A stretch of DNA of 64,000 nt from Roseobacter sp. MH60115 (GTDB lineage: Bacteria; Pseudomonadota; Alphaproteobacteria; Rhodobacterales; Rhodobacteraceae): contig NZ_JADOBQ010000001.1 of assembly GCF_015644665.1 (NCBI RefSeq), positions 682,001 to 746,000 of the forward strand, read 5' to 3'. Position numbers and translations under genes: made by a program. The notes below the pieces were generated by a model. That model did no database searches, was not told the DNA's origin, and saw only the letters and a list, made by a program, of their open reading frames with translations. Each line of letters opens with the position of its first letter. Positions within the stretch are counted from its first letter, which is position 1. Shown here one piece after another: positions 42,212-49,899 of this stretch.

Positions 42212-43722
42212 GCTTTCTGGACAGTCTTGCGGCGGGCCTCAGCCTGGTCGGCAATATCGAGAGTTTTCTGGCGCTTTTCATGGGTGTGGCCATCGGTGTG
42301 ATCGGCGGGGCGATCCCGGGCATGTCCGCCACCATGGCCGTGGCGCTGACCTTGCCCTTTACCTTCGCGATGCAGCCGATCACCGGTATCCTGCTGCTGC
42401 TCGGGGTCTACAAGGGTGGCATTTTCGGCGGCTCGATCCCGGCAATCCTGATCAAGACGCCGGGCACGCCCGCGTCCTCGGCCACGATCCTCGATGGCTA
42501 CCCGATGGCTGAGAAGGGCGAGGCGGGCCGCGCGCTTGGCATGGCGCTCTGGGCCTCCTGCACGGCGGATGTGATCTCCAACCTCTCGTTGATCCTCTTC
42601 GCGGGTTGGCTGGCCTCCTTCGCACTCAGCTTTGGACCGCCCGAGTTCTTCACGCTCATCCTCTTTTCCCTGACCATCATCGCCGGTGTCTCGGGCGAAA
42701 GCCTGTTACGCGGGGCACTCTCGGCGCTGCTCGGGTTGCTGTTGGCGACCATCGGGCTCGATCTGGTCTATGGCACCAACCGTTTCACCTTCGGCGATCC
42801 GAACATGATGGGGGGGCTGAATTTTATTGCCGTGCTGATTGGCCTCTTCGCCATCCCGGAAATCCTGGCCATGGTCTGGCATCCCACGGCGCATGTGGGC
42901 ACGGCGCGCAGCCTTGGCAAGAACTGGGTCAGCTTCGCCGACTACCGCCGCAGCTTCAAATCCATCGTGCGGGGCAGCTTCATCGGAGTGTTTCTCGGCT
43001 CCATCCCTGGTATCGGCGCTGCCCCTTCCGCCTTCCTGAGCTATTCTGAAGCGCGGCGCACGTCGAAGAACAAGGAGACCTTCGGCAAGGGCGAGGTCGA
43101 AGGCGTCGCCGCCTCTGAGGCGGGCAACAACGGGGTGGCCGGCGCCACGCTGATCCCGCTTCTGGCGCTTGGCGTGCCGGGCGATGTGATCACCGCGATC
43201 ATCATCGGGGCTTTCATGATCCACGGGCTGCAACCCGGTCCGATGATGTTCATCCTGAACGTCGATATCATCTACGGGCTCTTTATCGGGCTGATAGTCA
43301 GCTCGGTCTTCCTGTTCCTGATCGGCACCGTCGCCATCCGCGGGTTCAAATACGTGGCTGACATCCCCAAACGCATCCTGATCCCCGCCGTATTGGTGCT
43401 CTGCATCTATGGGGTCTTTGCAGTCAACAACAACATCTTTGATGTGGGCGTGATGTTCGTCATGGGCTGGGTCGGTTTCATGATGGTGCGCTATCACATC
43501 CCCGCCGCGCCCTTTCTGATTGCCTTCATTCTCGGTCCGCTGCTGGAGGATAACTTCCGCCAGTCGATGCTGATGTCGGGCAGCGACCCGTCCATTTTGG
43601 TGCGCGGCCCGATCACATGGTTCTTCTGGGCGATGACCCTACTGACCATCATCGCGATTGTGCGGGCAGGCGTGCGGGCGGTGAAAGGCACGCCAGCCCT
43701 GACGCCAAAGGTGAAGGACTGA
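42208..43722 (+). CDS. tctA: Tripartite tricarboxylate transporter large membrane subunit TctA
   Basis: A 504-residue permease. AIGVIGGAIPGMSATMAVAL and GVYKGGIFGGSIPAILIKTP, then TPASSATILDGYPMAEKGEA, are the signature motifs of the family (the GxxPGxSxTM and GGSIPAILIxTPGT loops). GSIPGIGAAPSAFLSYSEAR is the matching motif of the second half. It moves the carboxylate delivered by TctC using the ion gradient. It ends the operon. Confidence 0.95.
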   Translation: MSFLDSLAAGLSLVGNIESFLALFMGVAIGVIGGAIPGMSATMAVALTLPFTFAMQPITGILLLLGVYKGGIFGGSIPAILIKTPGTPASSATILDGYPMAEKGEAGRALGMALWASCTADVISNLSLILFAGWLASFALSFGPPEFFTLILFSLTIIAGVSGESLLRGALSALLGLLLATIGLDLVYGTNRFTFGDPNMMGGLNFIAVLIGLFAIPEILAMVWHPTAHVGTARSLGKNWVSFADYRRSFKSIVRGSFIGVFLGSIPGIGAAPSAFLSYSEARRTSKNKETFGKGEVEGVAASEAGNNGVAGATLIPLLALGVPGDVITAIIIGAFMIHGLQPGPMMFILNVDIIYGLFIGLIVSSVFLFLIGTVAIRGFKYVADIPKRILIPAVLVLCIYGVFAVNNNIFDVGVMFVMGWVGFMMVRYHIPAAPFLIAFILGPLLEDNFRQSMLMSGSDPSILVRGPITWFFWAMTLLTIIAIVRAGVRAVKGTPALTPKVKD

Positions 43723-43966
43723 GGCGCGGGCGGGCCAACGTGGCACGTGACGCAGGAAAACCACATTGGCGGCATTTTGCCGGCGTTCACGAGGTAAACT
43801 GAAATTGTGATTTGGCGGCAGGCGCGGGTTTCGTGCAGGCTTGGCAGGATACGCGCAGCACAACGCCACTGCGTAGCAAAAGACCGGAGTTCAAGATGCC
43901 TGCCTGCCTTTCCGCCCCGAGCCAACAGTACGATGAGGGACAAATCGCAGCGGGCAGGGCGGCACG

Positions 43967-44344
43967 ATGAACCAGGCCGAAGCCATTCTGATGGGGCTGC
44001 GCATCTGGGGCAGCATCGGTGCCGTGGTGGCCGCGATTTTCCTGACCATCGGCATGGACCGCATCGATGAGGATGCGCGCGGCGCCTATGTTTTTCGCCC
44101 CCTACTGATCCCCGGTATTCTGGTGATCTGGCCGTTGGTGCTCTGGCGCTGGTACCTCTATGAGAGCGGGCGCGAGCTCTGGGCGCGCCGCTATGATCCA
44201 CCGCGCCGGGCGCATTTTGCGGTGGGGTGGGTATTGCCCATCGGCATCGGCCTGATCATCCTGACGGGGCTCAGCCTGCGCCAGACGTGGCCTGCGGATA
44301 TCGCCCCGGTGCAACTTTCCGGTCCGGCGGAGGTGAGCCAATGA
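43967..44344 (+). CDS. Small membrane protein, first gene of the Rieske-ThDP cluster (unknown function)
   Basis: A 125-residue protein I do not recognise. It has three hydrophobic segments: GLRIWGSIGAVVAAIFLTIG, FRPLLIPGILVIWPLVLWRW and VGWVLPIGIGLIILTGLSL. Between helices two and three is a charged loop, ESGRELWARRYDPPRRAHF. Its stop overlaps the start of the cytochrome b-Rieske gene (ATGA). It is probably a structural subunit of the membrane complex encoded here. A similarity of arrangement to small anchors of cytochrome b complexes is inferred from topology only. The 244 bases upstream show no gene and presumably hold the promoter. Confidence 0.75.
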   Translation: MNQAEAILMGLRIWGSIGAVVAAIFLTIGMDRIDEDARGAYVFRPLLIPGILVIWPLVLWRWYLYESGRELWARRYDPPRRAHFAVGWVLPIGIGLIILTGLSLRQTWPADIAPVQLSGPAEVSQ

Positions 44345-45393
44345 GCGTCAAATACATCCCTGTCCAGTGGAACCCGAACAAATACATCTACGATGCGGTG
44401 ATGCTGCTGGGCGTGGCGCTCTTTCTCTATGTGTTTCTCTATGCCGCACCGGGCATTCTGAGCCACGAACGCCCGATCAACAGCCAAGTGCACAATGCCC
44501 GTGCCCTCGGGGCCTGTGCTTTTGTCATGCTGACCGTGATCCTTTGCATTGGCCCTCTGGCGCGGCTTGATCCGCGGTTTCTGCCCTTGCTCTACAACCG
44601 GCGTCATTTCGGGGTGATGACCGTCTTCGTGGCGATCACCCATGCGGGGTACATCGTCGATTGGTACTTCGCCTTCTCGTCATCGAACAAATACGAGGCG
44701 CTGCTCTTCGCCAATACCAGCTACGGTCAGCTTGCAGGCTTTCCCTTCGAGGTCTTCGGGGTTTTCGCACTCTTCACTCTGATCTTGCTGGCGGCGACGA
44801 GCCATGATTTCTGGATGAAGTTCCTCAGCCCGCCTGTCTGGAAGCGCATCCACTACCTGATCTACCCGGCCTACCTTTCGGTGGTGGCGCATGTGTCCTT
44901 CGGCATCCTGCAGGACCAGCAGAACCACGCCTTTACGGTGATATTCATCGGCGGTGCGGCGGCTGTTGGGGGACTCCACCTGATGGCTGCGCTAAAGGAA
45001 CGTCGCGCGGATCGGGCGCTGACGTCCGAGGTCGCCGGTTGGGTGCCGGTCTGCGACATCTCGGAGATGAAAGACGGTTTTGCCAAGATCAAGCTGCTGG
45101 CAAATGGCGAGCGCGTAGCGGTCTATCTAAATGACGGCAAGCTCAGCGCCATTTCCAACGCCTGCGCGCATCAGAACGGTCCGCTGGGGGAGGGGCAGAT
45201 CATCGACTGTCTGGTGACCTGTCCGTGGCACGGGTTTCAATACGATGTCACCAACGGCCAGTCGCCCGCGCCCTTCACCGAGAAAATCCCCACCTACAAT
45301 CTGAAGACCGACGGCACCCGCGTGCTGGTCGACCCCCGCGCCAACCCGCCCGGGACTTACGTGGAACCGGTACCCGTAGGAGCACCGTCATGA
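44341..45393 (+). CDS. Ferric-reductase-like membrane protein fused to a Rieske [2Fe-2S] domain
   Basis: A 350-residue two-domain protein. Residues about 15-220 contain six hydrophobic helices with candidate heme-ligating His residues (H89, H101, H171 and H184, for example VFVAITHAGYIVDW and IYPAYLSVVAHVSFGIL), as in ferric reductase-like (YedZ/MsrQ-type) domains. Residues 232-335 form a Rieske domain with Cys275/His277 in CAHQNGPLGEG and Cys294/His297 in CPWHGFQYDV, the ferredoxin-type Rieske seen in dioxygenases. It overlaps genes on both sides by four bases. It may pass electrons from a soluble partner through its Rieske centre and hemes to quinone or across the membrane. The direction is inference. 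Confidence 0.88.
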   Translation: MSVKYIPVQWNPNKYIYDAVMLLGVALFLYVFLYAAPGILSHERPINSQVHNARALGACAFVMLTVILCIGPLARLDPRFLPLLYNRRHFGVMTVFVAITHAGYIVDWYFAFSSSNKYEALLFANTSYGQLAGFPFEVFGVFALFTLILLAATSHDFWMKFLSPPVWKRIHYLIYPAYLSVVAHVSFGILQDQQNHAFTVIFIGGAAAVGGLHLMAALKERRADRALTSEVAGWVPVCDISEMKDGFAKIKLLANGERVAVYLNDGKLSAISNACAHQNGPLGEGQIIDCLVTCPWHGFQYDVTNGQSPAPFTEKIPTYNLKTDGTRVLVDPRANPPGTYVEPVPVGAPS

Positions 45394-46151
45394 GTGACAA
45401 GGATCGCCCCTTCTTCGTCGGATACCTGCCTGCGCCCAAGGCGCTGCGGGGTCTGTTGCTCGCTGTCTGTGTGCTATTTGTCTCCGGGCTGGCGGGGTTC
45501 GGTCTGGCGCTTGGCATCGCGCAGGATGATCCGGGTGACGGGGCATTCCGGTTCGACTACGGGCGGCAAACGGTTACCGGAGTCGTGGAACTGACACCCT
45601 ATCCGCTCTTGCGCGTCACCGAAGGCAATGAACGCATTCCGGCAGGCCACACGCTGATGCTGGCGGGCGGCGGCAAGACCAATGTGGAAAGCCGCGCGAT
45701 CCCGCTGGAGGGGCAATTGGCGCAGGTGTCCGGAGTGCTGCTCGAACGCGGATCTTTGGACATGATGCAGGTGCGGGGCGGTCGCAACGGCCTTCAAGCC
45801 GCTGAAGGGGAGGTGCCCGTCTTCGAGACCATCCCGCTTGGCCGCTGGAAGCTCGCGGGTGAAATCTGTGACGGCAAGTGCCTGGCCGGTGCCATGCGGC
45901 CTGGGCGCGGGTTGGCGCACAAAGCCTGCGCCAATCTCTGCCTGCTGGGAAAGGTGCCGCCTGTCTTTGTCTCGACGCAGCCTGTGGATGGCTCCGAATT
46001 CCTACTGGTCACTGGCCCCGATGGCGGGCACCTGCCGGAAAGCGCCTATCACTACGTGGCGCAGTTCGTCTCGCTTGAAGGCGAAGTGGAACGGCGCGGC
46101 GACCTGCTGGTTCTGCGCATGGACCCTAAGACGCTGGAGGTGCTGGACTGA
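45390..46151 (+). CDS. Membrane-anchored Cys-motif protein in the Rieske-ThDP cluster (unknown function)
   Basis: A 253-residue protein I cannot assign to a named family. One N-terminal helix (GLLLAVCVLFVSGLAGFGLA, residues about 20-40) anchors it, and the rest should be periplasmic. Two beta-rich, OB-like stretches (TVTGVVELTPYPLLRV; VSLEGEVERRGDLLVLRMDP) flank a distinctive four-Cys segment, GEICDGKCLAGAMRPGRG then LAHKACANLCLLGKVPPVFV. I have the impression that this Cys pattern recurs in proteins next to Rieske genes, but could not check it. The cysteines and His could bind a metal or heme. Its start overlaps the previous gene (ATGA) and its stop shares a base with the next start. Confidence 0.75.
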   Translation: MSDKDRPFFVGYLPAPKALRGLLLAVCVLFVSGLAGFGLALGIAQDDPGDGAFRFDYGRQTVTGVVELTPYPLLRVTEGNERIPAGHTLMLAGGGKTNVESRAIPLEGQLAQVSGVLLERGSLDMMQVRGGRNGLQAAEGEVPVFETIPLGRWKLAGEICDGKCLAGAMRPGRGLAHKACANLCLLGKVPPVFVSTQPVDGSEFLLVTGPDGGHLPESAYHYVAQFVSLEGEVERRGDLLVLRMDPKTLEVLD

Positions 46152-46432
46152 TGCGCCGCGTTCTCATGCTGATCCTGATCGCCTGTCTCGCTGCGATTTT
46201 CTTCTACCTCTCGCGCTTTTGGTACCTGTCGCTCTGGGACCGCCCGGGCCTTTTCGGGCTTGAGGCTTTGCGCCCGCAGGGCGGTCTTGTCGGCCAATGG
46301 CTGCGCGGGACCAATGCCGCCCCGTTCGAGCTGCTGATCTGGGCACTGGGGTGTTTCGCCATCCTGAGTCTTGCTCAGAAGCTCTATGATTTCTTCACCA
46401 CGCCATCTGAAACAGGAGAGCCAAATGAGTGA
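46151..46432 (+). CDS. Small two-helix membrane protein in the Rieske-ThDP cluster (unknown function)
   Basis: A 93-residue protein with two hydrophobic segments: VLMLILIACLAAIFFYLSRF and ELLIWALGCFAILSLAQKLY. The loop between them holds DRPGLFGLEALRPQGG. It has no motif I recognise. It overlaps the next gene by eight bases. Its tight packing between the anchored Cys protein and the Rieske-ThDP gene makes it a candidate subunit that docks the soluble fusion enzyme to the membrane. Confidence 0.75.
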   Translation: MRRVLMLILIACLAAIFFYLSRFWYLSLWDRPGLFGLEALRPQGGLVGQWLRGTNAAPFELLIWALGCFAILSLAQKLYDFFTTPSETGEPNE

Positions 46433-48404
46433 CGAAACCCTCGACTGGATCAGCGTTGGCCACACCGATGACCTGCCTGAAGGCCGGGTCAAGACGGTCA
46501 CCGCCCGCACCACCTCGATCTGCCTTGTGCATTTCGACGGGCAGTGGGCGGCGATGAACAACCACTGCCCGCATCAGCGGGGGCCGCTGGGCGAAGGGTC
46601 CATCGAAAAAGGCATCGACGACAAATGCTGGATTCGCTGCCCCTGGCATGGCTGGGATTTCGACCCGCTGACCGGCAAGCCGCCCGGCGGGCATGAGGAC
46701 ACCGGCCAGCAGATGTACCCGGTGGATGTGCGGGGCGGCGAGATTTTTGTAGGCATCGAACCCGAGCCGCCGCATGAACGGACGGTCACGGACGTCATGG
46801 TGGAGACGCTCAGCAATTGGGGCGTGCAATCGGTTTTTGGCATGGTGGGCCATTCCAATCTGGGGCTGTCGGATGCGATCCGGCTGGCCGTGGTGGATGG
46901 CAGGATGTCTTATTTCGGCATCCGGCACGAAGGTGCTGCGGCCTTTGCAGCCTCGGCCTACGGCAAGCTGACCGGTACGCCCGCCGCCTGTCTGACCATT
47001 GCGGGGCCGGGGGCCACGAACCTGCTCACCGGACTCTGGGACGCCAAGGTGGACCGCGCGCCGGTGCTGGCGTTGACCGGGCAGGTGCAGACGCAGGTCA
47101 TGGGGCCAGGAGCGTTTCAGGACATCGATCTGCTCTCGGCGTTTCAGGCCGTCACCAGCTTCTCGCAACCGGTGCTGGGCAGTTCCAACCACGCGGAGCT
47201 GGCCTCGCTCGCCTGCAAGACAGCGATTGTCGAGCAGAACGTCGCGCATCTGATCTTCCCGGATGATGTGCAGACGAACCGCTCGGACAAACCCGCCGGT
47301 GCGCCGGAGGGGCGGGTGACAGCAGCCCCCGTGATCCCGGCGCAAAGTGAGATCGACAAGGCGGCTGCAATGATCAAGGCCGCGAAACGCCCGATCATCG
47401 TGGTCGGCCACGGCGCCTACCCGATGCGCGAGGACATCGCGGCGCTGGCCGAAACCCTCGGCACACCTGTCCTGACCACGTTCAAGGCCAAGGGGCTTTT
47501 GCCCGATGACCACTCATGCGCAGGCGGGGTGCTGGGCCGGTCCGGCACACCCATCGCCAGCTGGTTCATGAATGAGGCCGATCTGATCATTGCCCTTGGC
47601 ACCAGTTTCTCTAACCACACCGGGATTGAGCGCAGCAAGGACATCATCCAGGTCGATCACGAGCGCATGCAGCTAGGCAAGTTTCACCCCGTGGCCCTGC
47701 CGATCTGGGGCGACGTCGGGGCGTTCTGCGAGGCCATCGCCAAGGCGGATCACAAGAACCCAGACGCGGTGGCTCAGATCACCGAACTGGCAGAGCGCTG
47801 GGACATCTGGCGGCGGGAAAAACAGCAGCGGCTGGCAGAAGACACGGGCCGGGGGATCCATTCCTTTGCCATCTTCGAGGCGCTGGGGCGGCTGGTGCCG
47901 GAGAACACCATTTTCGCCGTGGACGTGGGCAACAACACCTATTCCTTTGGCCGCTATCTGGAAACCAAGGGCACGCAGCGGGTGCTGATGTCGGGCTATC
48001 TGGGCTCCATCGGGTTCGGTCTGCCCGCCGCCATGGGGGCCTGGGCGGCAACGCAGGATAAGGATGATCTGAAGGGGTGCAAGGTCGTGTCCATCTCGGG
48101 CGATGGCGGCTTTGGCCAATACCCGATGGAATTCACGACGGCTGTCAAATACGGCATGGATATCACCCATATCCTGCTGCACAACGGCGAGCTGGGCAAG
48201 ATTTCCAAGGAGCAGCGGTCGGGCGAATGGCCGGTCTGGGAGACCGATCTGCAGAACCCCGGCTTTGCCGCCTTTGCGCGTCTCAGCGGCGGGCACGGGG
48301 TGAAAGTCACCGAGGCGGGTGATCTGGAGGCCGCGATCCGGGAAGCCCTGAACCACAAGGGCCCGGCGCTGGTCGAGATCATGACGGATGCGGAGTTGGT
48401 CTGA
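46425..48404 (+). CDS. Rieske [2Fe-2S] domain fused to a ThDP-dependent enzyme (pyruvate oxidase/acetolactate synthase-like)
   Basis: A 659-residue fusion. The start at 46425 (MSDETLDWISVGH) has GGAGAG upstream. Residues 5-112 are a Rieske domain with ligands Cys48, His50, Cys72 and His75 (NNHCPHQRGPLGEG, IRCPWHGWDFD). Residues 120-659 are a complete ThDP enzyme. Glu169 in FGIRHEGAAAFAASAYGKL activates the cofactor; GPGATNLLTGLWDAK matches the family; the ThDP motif runs from SGDGGFGQYPMEF (GDG 559-561) to Asn587. Overall it most resembles PoxB-type pyruvate oxidases. A joined Rieske centre could take electrons from 2-oxoacid decarboxylation to the membrane Rieske-cytochrome encoded upstream. 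FAD binding and substrate are unknown. Confidence 0.9.
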   Translation: MSDETLDWISVGHTDDLPEGRVKTVTARTTSICLVHFDGQWAAMNNHCPHQRGPLGEGSIEKGIDDKCWIRCPWHGWDFDPLTGKPPGGHEDTGQQMYPVDVRGGEIFVGIEPEPPHERTVTDVMVETLSNWGVQSVFGMVGHSNLGLSDAIRLAVVDGRMSYFGIRHEGAAAFAASAYGKLTGTPAACLTIAGPGATNLLTGLWDAKVDRAPVLALTGQVQTQVMGPGAFQDIDLLSAFQAVTSFSQPVLGSSNHAELASLACKTAIVEQNVAHLIFPDDVQTNRSDKPAGAPEGRVTAAPVIPAQSEIDKAAAMIKAAKRPIIVVGHGAYPMREDIAALAETLGTPVLTTFKAKGLLPDDHSCAGGVLGRSGTPIASWFMNEADLIIALGTSFSNHTGIERSKDIIQVDHERMQLGKFHPVALPIWGDVGAFCEAIAKADHKNPDAVAQITELAERWDIWRREKQQRLAEDTGRGIHSFAIFEALGRLVPENTIFAVDVGNNTYSFGRYLETKGTQRVLMSGYLGSIGFGLPAAMGAWAATQDKDDLKGCKVVSISGDGGFGQYPMEFTTAVKYGMDITHILLHNGELGKISKEQRSGEWPVWETDLQNPGFAAFARLSGGHGVKVTEAGDLEAAIREALNHKGPALVEIMTDAELV

Positions 48405-48484
48405 TCCGATTGCACCGACCCCGGTGATGTCCTAGGACGGATCAACTGAAACATGAATGCGCGTCCGATGATCCGGCCTGAGAC

Positions 48485-49189
48485 ATGAACGATATTCTGG
48501 AAGGCCTGGTGGCGGCATTCTGGCTGGTGGTCACCTTCGATCCTGACCTGATGCAAATCTCGCTGCGCTCCTTGCAGGTGAGCCTCTCGGCGCTTGTAAT
48601 TGCCTCTGCCATTGCCCTGCCGCTGGGGACCTTTCTGGCAATCCGGCGGTTTCGCTACCGGCGGCTGACGATTTCGCTGCTGAACGCGCTGATGGGGCTG
48701 CCGCCGGTGGTGGTGGGGCTGATCGTCTACATCCTGCTGTCGCGGTCGGGGCCTTTTGGCGTGTTGGGCCTGCTCTTTACGCCCACCGCCATGATCATCG
48801 CGCAGGTGATCATCATCACGCCGCTCATTGCCTCGATCACCCATCAGGCCATGCGCGAGCTCTGGGCGGAATACCACGACCTGCTGATCTCGCTGAACAC
48901 CAGTGGCTGGCAGCGGATCAAGACGCTGATCTGGGACGGGCGGCGCAACCTGCTCACGGCCTCGCTGGCCGGGTTCGGGCGGGCCATTGGTGAGGTTGGC
49001 GCGATCATGATCGTGGGCGGCAACATCGACAATGCCACCCGCGTGTTGACCACGGCCATCGCGCTGGAAACCGGCAAGGGGGATTTCGCTCTGGCGCTGG
49101 CCCTGGGCTTTGTGCTGATCGCGCTGGCCATCGGCATCAACATCAGCATCCACTGGCTGTCGCGCACGGAACGGGAGGGGCGGTGGTGA
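48485..49189 (+). CDS. tupB: Tungstate ABC transporter permease TupB
   Basis: A 234-residue permease with five or six helices. ALMGLPPVVVGLIVYILLSR and SGPFGVLGLLFTPTAMIIAQ are typical of TupB/WtpB-related permeases. The EAA-type coupling region is HDLLISLNTSGWQRIKTLIW, and GRAIGEVGAIMIVGGNIDNA is highly conserved in TupB. It starts 80 bases after the Rieske-ThDP gene with no terminator between them, so it may share that transcript. Tungstate supply would suit a tungsten or molybdenum bis-pterin enzyme such as the formate dehydrogenase downstream. Confidence 0.93.
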   Translation: MNDILEGLVAAFWLVVTFDPDLMQISLRSLQVSLSALVIASAIALPLGTFLAIRRFRYRRLTISLLNALMGLPPVVVGLIVYILLSRSGPFGVLGLLFTPTAMIIAQVIIITPLIASITHQAMRELWAEYHDLLISLNTSGWQRIKTLIWDGRRNLLTASLAGFGRAIGEVGAIMIVGGNIDNATRVLTTAIALETGKGDFALALALGFVLIALAIGINISIHWLSRTEREGRW

Positions 49190-49899
49190 GCGTGATGCTG
49201 CCCTTGACACTCAAGGATGTGTCCGTGCGCCGGCGCGGCAAGCGTCTGCTGGGTCCTGTGAACCTGACCCTGAACCCCGAGGGGCTGACCATGATCGTGG
49301 GTCCCAACGGCAGTGGCAAGACCACCCTGCTGCGGGTCATGCACGGGGTGGAACGGTTGAGCGAGGGCAGCGCGACATGGGCCGTGCCCGAGGAGGAGGC
49401 GCGCCACCGACAGTCCTATGTCTTTCAGACGCCGATCATGTTGCGCCGCACGGTGGCCGACAACCTGCGCTATCCCCTGCAACTGACTGCCAAGCCCCGC
49501 GCGGAGATTGAGGAGCTTGTGCATCACTGGCTCAAGAGGATCGGACTGGACGCGCGGATGGGCCTGCAGGCCACCCGGCTCTCGGGGGGGGAGAAACAGA
49601 AGCTGGCGCTGGCCCGCGCGCTGATCCGCAAACCGGATGTCCTGTTTCTGGACGAACCCTGCGCCAATCTCGATGGGGCCTCCACCCGCGACATCGAAAC
49701 CATTCTGCGCAGCGCATTATTGGAAAAAACCCGCATTATCATGACCACACATGATCTGGGTCAAGCCAGACGTCTCGCGGGTGATGCACTCTTCATGTTG
49801 CATGGCGTCGTGCATGAAAGGGGTCCCGCATCGGATTTCTTCAGCGCGCCGCAGACCGCCGAATTGCAGGCATTCTTCAGAGGAGACATCATCGCATGA
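49186..49899 (+). CDS. tupC: Tungstate ABC transporter ATP-binding protein TupC
   Basis: A 237-residue ATPase with Walker A IVGPNGSGKTTLLRVMHGV, signature TRLSGGEKQKLALARALIR, Walker B VLFLDEPCANLDGAS and switch His in MTTHDLGQARRL. No Mop domain is present, unlike ModC. The likely start is the GTG at 49186, whose GTGA overlaps the tupB stop and which has GAGG seven bases upstream. GTG 49183 and ATG 49195 are alternatives. It overlaps tupA by four bases. Confidence 0.93.
   Translation: MSVMLPLTLKDVSVRRRGKRLLGPVNLTLNPEGLTMIVGPNGSGKTTLLRVMHGVERLSEGSATWAVPEEEARHRQSYVFQTPIMLRRTVADNLRYPLQLTAKPRAEIEELVHHWLKRIGLDARMGLQATRLSGGEKQKLALARALIRKPDVLFLDEPCANLDGASTRDIETILRSALLEKTRIIMTTHDLGQARRLAGDALFMLHGVVHERGPASDFFSAPQTAELQAFFRGDIIA

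Noticed and set aside
43723-43966. Riboswitch or small gene before the Rieske-ThDP cluster, such as a TPP riboswitch
   Set aside because: No conserved TPP (THI) box sequence is visible and the short frames there lack ribosome binding sites; only a weak imperfect stem was seen.
48429-48438. Palindrome GTCCTAGGAC after the Rieske-ThDP gene as a regulatory site for tupB
   Set aside because: It is a short perfect palindrome with no second copy noticed and no known regulator match; chance occurrence is likely.
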